Shown piece by piece: positions 1 through 5,638 of a DNA stretch of 5,638 nucleotides. The stretch's first letter is position 1; each line of letters opens with the position of its first letter. The notes beneath the pieces are model-generated. The model was not told the DNA's origin and made no database searches. It was given only the letters and a program-made list of their open reading frames with translations. Source of the DNA: JAYXXU01 sp049301135 (lineage in GTDB: Bacteria > Pseudomonadota > Gammaproteobacteria > Pseudomonadales > Moraxellaceae). The stretch spans positions 1 to 5,638 of the forward strand of contig JBAQKP010000316.1 of assembly GCA_049301135.1 (NCBI GenBank). Reading direction: 5' to 3'. Both the position numbers and the translations under genes were made by a program.

Positions 1-1908
1 GTGCTGGATCTGAGCGTCAAAACCCCCACGGTGACTGCGGCAACCCAACTGGCTGGTGGTTTAGATGCCAACTTACAGTGGTTAGGCCAGTTGCGTAACG
101 GCCAGATCGACAGCCGTAAAATCAAGCTGCGGCAAGATCGACCGGCAGCATTGATCTGGAATACTGATGCGCGTGCCGTACAGCTTGATCCGCATTGCTG
201 GGTCAGTAACGGCAGTCGGCTCTGTGTGGTTGAGCCACTGCAAGCCAGCCCCGCCAAAGGCTATGCTGCCGTGCGACTACAGAATCTCGAAATCGCCACC
301 TTCCGTGATCTGATGCCGACCGGCATGATTTGGCAGGGTAAATTGAACGGCCAAGCGATTGGTGGCTGGCAGCAAGGCCAAGCGCCGACGCTGGATGCAC
401 AGATTTATACCGATAATGGCCTGATCGGGCTGACCGCTGATGATCCGCAAGATCCGCCGCTCACCGTGGCCTATCAGCGGCTCAGTCTGGTGGCGTCTAC
501 ACAAGAAGATGGCATGCGGATTCGCTTTGATGCACGTACCCCGAACAGCGGTGCAGGCTATATTGACGGGGTGATTGACCCAGCGGCCAAGACCATTAAC
601 GGTGCGTTGGTACTGGACAACATGCAGTTGGCGGTGTTTAAACCATTTTTTCCGGCTATGCGCAGTCTGTCAGGGATTGCGTCAGTGGCAGGCGGGATGA
701 GTGGCCCGCTGGTCGGCCCACAATTTTATGGCAACTTTAAGCTGCGTGATGGTCGGGTACAACTGGCGGCGGCTCCGATTAATCTCACCAAAATCACCCT
801 TGATGCCAGTATTCGCGGCACACAGGCGACCCTCACCGGCGCTTTTAACAGCGGTGAAGGGGTAGGAAGTTTAGAAGGCAATGCAGTTTGGGAAACGACG
901 CCTGAAATCAACTTAAAACTGTCTGGTGATCAGTTGGTGATTCGCCAAGCCCCGATGCTGAATGCGCGAGTCAGTCCAGAGATTGCGGTGCAGATTTTGC
1001 CGCAGAGTCGTCAGGTCAGCGTGGATGGCGAAATTCGGATTCCGCGTGCGGTGATTGCGCCGCCCGCAGCCAGTGCGCAGGTGGTCAGCGTGTCACCGGA
1101 TGTGCGCGTGCTGGATCGGCGTATTCCGGTTGTCCAAATGCCCACGACTGATCCGGCGCTACAGGCCGCCAGTCCATGGCGAATCGACGCAGATTTGGCG
1201 GTGATTTTGGGTGATGCGGTCGAGTTTCGCGGCTTTGGTGCACGTTTGCCGTTGGCCGGTCGTGTTAACTTGCGGCAGCGTGGCTTGGGCAATCTCACTG
1301 CTAATGGTGAAGTGGCGGTCAGTCGTCAGTCACGGGTGGAGGCCTTTGGTCAAAGCCTATTACTGCGCAAAGGTATTGCTCGATTTACCGGTAGCCTGAC
1401 CAATCCGGTGTTAGAGATCGAAGCAGTGCGTTCGATTCAAGATGCAGTGGTCGGGGTGAAAATCGGGGGTAACCCGACCCGACCTGAGATTAACGTGTTT
1501 AACGATGCGGGCTTAACTGAGCAAGAGGCGTTGAATGCGTTATTGACGGGTCGTATCGGCTCAAATAACTCCTCCACCAATACTGCCGGCTTTAAGTCTG
1601 AGGTGAATAATACCTTGGCGGCAGCGGGACTCAGTTTTGGTTTGGGCGGGACGCGTCAGTTTACCAATCGGATCGGGCAGACGTTTGGGCTGTCGGGTTT
1701 GGCGGTGGATGCTGAAGGGGTGGGCAATGATACACAGGTCAATGTGACCGGCTATATCACGCCTGATCTGTATTTGCGTTATGGCGTTGGGGTATTTACG
1801 CCAGTGAATAAACTGACGCTGCGTTATCAGATCAATCGACGCTTATACGTTGAGGCCAGTTCCGCGTTAGAAAAGGCCGTTGATGTGTTTTACAACTGGC
1901 GTTTCTAG
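1..1908 (+). CDS. tamB: TamB, translocation and assembly module inner-membrane component (C-terminal part, 5' truncated by window edge)
   Basis: TamB is an AsmA-like, beta-rich protein anchored in the inner membrane. It spans the periplasm to meet TamA, and is implicated in outer-membrane protein assembly and phospholipid transport. What is visible is a stop-free frame from the first base to TAG at 1906-1908, 635 codons. Family TamB proteins are usually about 1200-1500 residues, so roughly half is missing, including the N-terminal anchor. The initial GTG is probably an internal Val, since no upstream sequence is available to support a start. The C-terminal TamB domain (DUF490, PF04357) covers about residues 280-635. 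Its hallmarks are FGQSLLLRKG (449-458), then FTGSLTNPVLEIEAVR (462-477), GVKIGGNPTRPEINVF (485-500) and LTEQEALNALLTGR (505-518). A polar Ser/Asn/Thr linker and Gly-rich strands follow. The protein ends VDVFYNWRF with a terminal Phe, as in outer-membrane-interacting beta proteins. tamA would be expected upstream, outside the window. Family assignment is firm. Confidence 0.94.
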   Translation: MLDLSVKTPTVTAATQLAGGLDANLQWLGQLRNGQIDSRKIKLRQDRPAALIWNTDARAVQLDPHCWVSNGSRLCVVEPLQASPAKGYAAVRLQNLEIATFRDLMPTGMIWQGKLNGQAIGGWQQGQAPTLDAQIYTDNGLIGLTADDPQDPPLTVAYQRLSLVASTQEDGMRIRFDARTPNSGAGYIDGVIDPAAKTINGALVLDNMQLAVFKPFFPAMRSLSGIASVAGGMSGPLVGPQFYGNFKLRDGRVQLAAAPINLTKITLDASIRGTQATLTGAFNSGEGVGSLEGNAVWETTPEINLKLSGDQLVIRQAPMLNARVSPEIAVQILPQSRQVSVDGEIRIPRAVIAPPAASAQVVSVSPDVRVLDRRIPVVQMPTTDPALQAASPWRIDADLAVILGDAVEFRGFGARLPLAGRVNLRQRGLGNLTANGEVAVSRQSRVEAFGQSLLLRKGIARFTGSLTNPVLEIEAVRSIQDAVVGVKIGGNPTRPEINVFNDAGLTEQEALNALLTGRIGSNNSSTNTAGFKSEVNNTLAAAGLSFGLGGTRQFTNRIGQTFGLSGLAVDAEGVGNDTQVNVTGYITPDLYLRYGVGVFTPVNKLTLRYQINRRLYVEASSALEKAVDVFYNWRF

Positions 1909-1926
1909 GCTGGTTTCGGCCGATTT

Positions 1927-1962
1927 AGGTTGAGCCGGATCATGCGCTGATTTGGCTCACCT
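1927..1962 (+). terminator. Long imperfect stem-loop just after tamB, possible terminator or 3'-end stabiliser
   Basis: The hairpin begins 18 bases after the tamB stop. The 5' arm is 1927-1942 and the 3' arm 1948-1962, closing a 5-base loop TGCGC. I count 15 pairs, including two consecutive G-U wobbles (1937-1938 with 1952-1953), with a single bulged T at 1930. The arms are AGGTTGAGCCGGATCA and TGATTTGGCTCACCT. The structure is seen directly. Its role is inferred: the following bases (TCTGTAGTATT) are only weakly T-rich, so it is a poor classical intrinsic terminator. It could instead protect the tamB mRNA 3' end or act with the second hairpin downstream. Confidence 0.45.
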
Positions 1963-2034
1963 TCTGTAGTATTCGCTTGTCCCAAAAATATGTTCTAATA
2001 TGCCGCGCGCCCGTCACTGATCTCCGCTGGTTTT

Positions 2035-2070
2035 GCCATCCTGTTGATGGCGTTTTGTTTTGCTTTATTT
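2035..2070 (+). terminator. Hairpin with T-rich tail, candidate intrinsic terminator between tamB and hrpA
   Basis: GCCATC (2035-2040) pairs perfectly with GATGGC (2046-2051) around the 5-base loop CTGTT. A T-rich tail, GTTTTGTTTTGCTTTATTTT, follows immediately at 2051-2070 (its first base would be read from just after the stem). A T-rich tail lies only on the + strand side, so any termination acts on transcription coming from tamB. The stem has only 6 pairs and the T tract is broken by G and C, so efficiency may be modest. It lies 86 bases before the hrpA start, so it could also act as a leader attenuator if hrpA is transcribed from further upstream. Confidence 0.45.
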
Positions 2071-2125
2071 TCGATTGGTCAAATTTCGTATTGTCGGCAT
2101 TCGGCAACAGCGATTGACCGTCGTT

Positions 2126-2130
2126 CAGGA
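2126..2130 (+). promoter_or_regulatory. Ribosome binding site of hrpA
   Basis: CAGGA, containing the Shine-Dalgarno core AGGA at 2127-2130, sits 6 bases before the ATG at 2137. It fixes the hrpA start there. An in-frame ATG 30 codons further upstream (2047) has no comparable site and lies inside a hairpin arm. Confidence 0.7.
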
Positions 2131-2136
2131 TATGAC

Positions 2137-5100
2137 ATGTCAACAGCAACACCTTCATCGGCCGATCAGGTCAAATTGGCGTCTGCAACCGTTCAGGTCA
2201 TGGCGCGGGATCGTCACCGCCTATCACGACTAAAATCTGGCAAACAAGCCGATCCCGAAAAATACACCGCACTGCTCGAAAAATCCAACGCTGAAGTCGA
2301 GGCGCGGCGTAGTCGTTTGCCGAACATTCAATTGAACATGGACTTGCCGGTCAGCCAGTATGCCGCTGAGCTGACCCAAGCGATTATTGACCATCAAGTG
2401 GTGATCATCGCGGGTGAAACCGGTTCGGGTAAAACCACCCAACTGCCGAAAATCGCCATGCTGGCCGGTCGCGGCGTGACGGGGATTATTGGGCATACCC
2501 AGCCACGCCGTTTGGCGGCGCGTAGCGTGTCGCAGCGGATTGCCGAGGAGTTGGGCGAGCCGCTGGGTAAGTCAGTCGGTTTTAAAGTGCGCTTTAACGA
2601 AACTGGCGACCATAACGCGATTATCCGCTTGATGACCGATGGGATCTTGTTAGCCGAACTCGGCCATGATCGGTTTTTGACCAAATACGACACGATTATC
2701 ATCGACGAAGCGCACGAGCGCAGCCTAAATATTGATTTTATCTTGGGTTATGTGCGGCAGTTGTTGCCCAAGCGTCCTGACCTTAAAGTGATTATTACTT
2801 CAGCGACCTTGGATGTGGAGCGCTTTAGCGATTATTTTAACGGCGCGCCGATTTTTCAAGTCGAAGGTCGTAGCTTTCCGGTTGAGGTGCGCTATCGTCC
2901 GATTTCTGAGTTGCCGGTTGGTGGCAGCGACGATGATGAATTTGACAATGTTGAAGAAAACCTGCCGCGTGCGGTGGTGTCAGCGGTCGAGGAGTGCTAC
3001 CAAGATGCCGACAGCAAAGGCTACGCGCAACACGCTGATATTTTGATTTTTGCCAGTACCGAACAAGAGATTCGCGAACTACAAGACACGCTGCAACGCT
3101 TTGGCCCGAAGCATACTGAGATTTTGCCGCTGTATGCACGGCTGGCGCTGGCTGAGCAGCAGAAGATTTTTAACCCGTCTGGCAAAGGTCGGCGGATTAT
3201 TATCGCCACCAACGTGGCCGAAACCGCGCTGACCGTGCCGAATATTCGCTATGTGATTGATTCGGGTTTTGCGCGGATGTCGCGCTATTCGTATCGCTCA
3301 CGCGTGCAGCGACTGCCGATTGAAGCGATCAGTCAGGCGGCGGCCAATCAGCGTAAAGGTCGCTGTGGTCGGGTCGCGGCGGGCGTGTGTATTCGGCTGT
3401 ATAGCGAGGAGGATTTTCTCGGTCGGTCGGAGTTTACTGAGCCAGAAATTCGCCGTACCAATCTGGCCTCGGTGATTTTGCAGATGGAAAATCTACGCTT
3501 GGGCGATATTGATCAGTTTGCGTTTATTCAGCCGCCGGATCATCGTTTGGTCGGTGATGGGCGTAAGCTGTTGGTCGAACTCGGTGCGTTGGTGGAAGGG
3601 CAGGCTGGTCTGACCAAGATCGGCCAGCAAATGGCCAAGATGCCGATTGACCCGCGTTTGTCGCGGATGATTTTGGGTGGGGCGCATTTTGGCGTGTTAA
3701 AAGAAGCCTTGATCATCGTCAGTGCGTTGGCGGTACAAGACCCACGCGAGCGACCTGCCGATAAGCAAACCCAAGCCGATCAAAAACATGCGCTGTTTAA
3801 AGAAGCCGATTCGGACTTTTTGTTTTATTTGAAGCTGTGGGATACCTTGCAGAGCCAGCGCGGCGACATGACCGAACGGCAGCGCCGAGAGTTTGCTCGT
3901 CAGCATTTTTTAAGCTGGTTGCGGGTGCGTGAGTGGCGACAAACCCACCAGCAACTGACCGAGATGGCCGAGCAACTCAAGCTGTCGTGGAGTGAACAAC
4001 CAGCCAGTTATGACAACCTGCATCAGGCGTTATTGACCGGCCTGCTGTCGTTTGTCGCGCAAAAAACCGACCAGCGCGGCGAGTATCTGGCGGTACGGCA
4101 ACAAAAAGCCAAAATCTTTCCGGCCAGTGGTCTGCATAAATTGGCAACGCCGTGGGTGATGGCGTTTGAGGTGGTCGAAACCTCACAAGTCTATATGCGT
4201 ACACTGGCCAAAATCGAGCCGGATTGGATTATCGCAGCGGCGCGTGGCTTACTGAAATATCATTATTTTGAACCGCATTGGTCAAAAAAAGCCGGTAAGG
4301 TCAAAGCCTATGCGCAGATCTCGTTGTTTGGGTTGATCATTCAATCCAAGCAACTGTGTGATTACGAAAAAATCGACTTGGCCGAGGCGCATGAGATTTT
4401 CCTGCGCGATGCGTTGGCGACTGGCGAGTTGGGCATTGAACCGCCATTTATTAAACATAACCGACAAATGATCGAAAACGTGCAGCGCATTGAAGACAAG
4501 CTGCGGCGGCGTGATTTATTGGTCGATGAAGAAGCGCTGTATCAGTTTTATAAAGCCCGCGTACCGGCACAGATTGCGGCGCGGCGGGCGTTTGAGGATT
4601 GGCGCGGCGAAATCGAAAAGAGCAATCCGCAGGCATTGTTTTTAACCGAAGCGGATATTTTAAATGATGATTTGCCGGATACGCAGGCATTTCCAGAGTT
4701 GTGGCAAATCGGCAATCTGAAACTGCCGACCCGTTATGTGTTTAACCCAAATGGTGATGATGACGGCGCGATTGTCAGCGTGCCGATGCAAGCTTTGGCA
4801 CAACTCGACGGTAAAGCTTTGGCGTGGGGTGTGGCCGGTTGGCGGGCGGAGTTGGTCGAAGCATTGCTCAAATCCCTGCCAAAAGAACATCGGCGTAAGC
4901 TGGTTCCGATTCCGGATACCGCCGACAAAATTTTGCCAAAACTCAATCCAGCGGCTTCGGCCAGTCTACTTGCTCAGTTGGTGCAAGCGTTGGCGGGGCA
5001 GGGTATCAGTGAAAAAGACTTTCAGTGGTCACAAGTGCCGCTGCATCTGCGTCCGCTGGTGCAAGTAGTCGATGAGAAAAAACGCCTGATTGCCGAAGGT

Positions 5101-5638
5101 CGTGATTTAGACGAGCTTAAAGCACGTTGTCGGGTGCAGACCAGTGCACCGTTGCAGCAACACGCGGGCGAGTATCGGGAGTTTCCGCCGCAGTTTTGTT
5201 TTGAGGTTGAAAAAGTCGTTGCGGGGCTGGCGATGCGGCAGTTTCAGGCATTAGTTGCGCTTGAATCGCCCGAATCTGGCGTGGTGGTGCAGAGTTTTAG
5301 CGATGAACGCACGGCACGTTTGGCACATCGGCAAGGCGTATTGCGCTTGTTTGCACTGCAACTTGGCGATTTGTCACGCCAACTGAAAAAACAACTGCCC
5401 AAAAACCTCATTCTGACCTTTTCGCCACTCGGCGATAAGTCACAGCTTGAAGCGTTGCTGTTGCAAGCCAGTTTGGATGCTACTTTTGCCGATACGCCGT
5501 ATACGGCTGATGCATTTGCTGAACAGTTACGGCGCGATAAACCGCGCTTCTTGTCGGTTGGGCAGACGGTGTTGGCCGAGTTGACTGAGATTTTTGTGCA
5601 GTGGCAGACGATTCGGCGGCAGATGCTGAGTTTTGATT
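2137..5638 (+). CDS. hrpA: HrpA, DEAH-box ATP-dependent RNA helicase (3' truncated by window edge)
   Basis: HrpA is a cytoplasmic 3'-5' RNA helicase of the DEAH/RHA type. In E. coli it is linked to fimbrial mRNA processing and to splitting stalled or collided ribosomes. The frame is open for 1167 codons from ATG at 2137 to the window end, against about 1300 residues in E. coli HrpA. Motifs in order: Walker A GETGSGKT (93-100), TQPRRLAAR (Ia), TDGILLAE (Ib), DEAH (190-193), SAT (222-224), ILIFAS (303-307 region), ATNVAETALTVP (357-368) and QRKGRCGR (405-412). All key catalytic residues are present. A winged-helix/HA2 region follows at about 440-560, with PPDHRLV near 466 and QDPRERP at 534-540. 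An OB fold spans about 625-705, including KIFPASGLHKL. DUF3418 occupies about 730 onwards. A short acidic insert (264-274) sits between the two RecA-like domains. The start is chosen from the AGGA site 6 bases upstream. Identification is secure. Confidence 0.97.
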   Translation, partial: MSTATPSSADQVKLASATVQVMARDRHRLSRLKSGKQADPEKYTALLEKSNAEVEARRSRLPNIQLNMDLPVSQYAAELTQAIIDHQVVIIAGETGSGKTTQLPKIAMLAGRGVTGIIGHTQPRRLAARSVSQRIAEELGEPLGKSVGFKVRFNETGDHNAIIRLMTDGILLAELGHDRFLTKYDTIIIDEAHERSLNIDFILGYVRQLLPKRPDLKVIITSATLDVERFSDYFNGAPIFQVEGRSFPVEVRYRPISELPVGGSDDDEFDNVEENLPRAVVSAVEECYQDADSKGYAQHADILIFASTEQEIRELQDTLQRFGPKHTEILPLYARLALAEQQKIFNPSGKGRRIIIATNVAETALTVPNIRYVIDSGFARMSRYSYRSRVQRLPIEAISQAAANQRKGRCGRVAAGVCIRLYSEEDFLGRSEFTEPEIRRTNLASVILQMENLRLGDIDQFAFIQPPDHRLVGDGRKLLVELGALVEGQAGLTKIGQQMAKMPIDPRLSRMILGGAHFGVLKEALIIVSALAVQDPRERPADKQTQADQKHALFKEADSDFLFYLKLWDTLQSQRGDMTERQRREFARQHFLSWLRVREWRQTHQQLTEMAEQLKLSWSEQPASYDNLHQALLTGLLSFVAQKTDQRGEYLAVRQQKAKIFPASGLHKLATPWVMAFEVVETSQVYMRTLAKIEPDWIIAAARGLLKYHYFEPHWSKKAGKVKAYAQISLFGLIIQSKQLCDYEKIDLAEAHEIFLRDALATGELGIEPPFIKHNRQMIENVQRIEDKLRRRDLLVDEEALYQFYKARVPAQIAARRAFEDWRGEIEKSNPQALFLTEADILNDDLPDTQAFPELWQIGNLKLPTRYVFNPNGDDDGAIVSVPMQALAQLDGKALAWGVAGWRAELVEALLKSLPKEHRRKLVPIPDTADKILPKLNPAASASLLAQLVQALAGQGISEKDFQWSQVPLHLRPLVQVVDEKKRLIAEGRDLDELKARCRVQTSAPLQQHAGEYREFPPQFCFEVEKVVAGLAMRQFQALVALESPESGVVVQSFSDERTARLAHRQGVLRLFALQLGDLSRQLKKQLPKNLILTFSPLGDKSQLEALLLQASLDATFADTPYTADAFAEQLRRDKPRFLSVGQTVLAELTEIFVQWQTIRRQMLSFD
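4284..4290 (+). other. Candidate -1 slippery heptamer A AAA AAA inside hrpA
   Basis: Seven consecutive A bases are read in frame as TC-A AAA AAA GCC (Ser716, Lys717, Lys718), which matches the X XXY YYZ form of -1 frameshift sites. After a one-base backward slip the next codons are AGC, CGG and then TAA at 4296-4298. The product would be about 720 residues, with the helicase core and OB fold but without DUF3418. I see no strong upstream Shine-Dalgarno stimulator and no clear downstream hairpin, so the site may be incidental. Confidence 0.25.

Noticed and set aside
1..3. GTG at the first base as a real tamB start
   Set aside because: Only about half the normal TamB length would result and the N-terminal anchor would be missing. 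Truncation by the window edge is the simpler explanation.
1972..2001. Possible hrpA promoter: TTCGCT (1972-1977), 18-base spacer, TAATAT (1996-2001)
   Set aside because: The -35 matches consensus at only about three of six positions and the -10 at four. It also lies upstream of the terminator-like hairpin. Too weak to annotate.
1940..2158. Minus-strand 72-codon open frame covering most of the intergenic gap
   Set aside because: No Shine-Dalgarno before its start, composition that simply mirrors the AT-rich gap and hairpins, and no recognisable domain or signal peptide.
2837..3139. Minus-strand 100-codon open frame inside hrpA
   Set aside because: Antisense shadow of the conserved helicase region. 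The + strand frame carries all the helicase motifs and the antisense product has no recognisable features.
3418..3431. Short GGTC repeat (CGGTCGGTCGG) in hrpA
   Set aside because: It encodes conserved helicase-region residues in frame and is too short to be a meaningful repeat element.
4736..5068. Plus-strand 110-codon frame overlapping hrpA in another phase
   Set aside because: Lies inside the continuous hrpA frame, with no ribosome binding site and Cys/Arg/Trp-rich out-of-frame composition.

Overview
The window looks like an ordinary chromosomal segment of a gammaproteobacterium. It holds two long co-directional genes on the + strand, mid-range GC, and tight coding with one 228-base gap. 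Both proteins are housekeeping families typical of diderm proteobacteria. The helicase has a short acidic insert that reminds me of Moraxellaceae-type (Acinetobacter-like) HrpA proteins. That is recall rather than a search, so I hold the family assignment loosely.

Layout: positions 1-1908 are the C-terminal 635 codons of tamB, whose product is the inner-membrane-anchored, periplasm-spanning partner of the outer-membrane protein TamA. The gene runs off the left edge. Positions 1909-2136 are non-coding. They contain a long imperfect stem-loop just after the tamB stop, then a shorter hairpin followed by a T-rich tail that resembles an intrinsic terminator, then the ribosome binding site of the next gene. 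Positions 2137-5638 are the first 1167 codons of hrpA, a DEAH-box RNA helicase with the full motif set, OB fold and long C-terminal DUF3418 region. It runs off the right edge and probably lacks little more than the last hundred or so residues.

The two genes are not obvious pathway partners. TamB serves envelope biogenesis and HrpA acts on RNA and ribosomes. The hairpins between them suggest separate or partly uncoupled transcription units, but no convincing hrpA promoter could be picked out.

I found no new system, mobile element, CRISPR array, RNA gene or defence module. The points most worth a second look are an in-frame A AAA AAA slippery heptamer in hrpA, placed between the helicase/OB core and DUF3418 and followed almost at once by a -1-frame stop, and a leader hairpin whose loop is complementary to the hrpA Shine-Dalgarno sequence.
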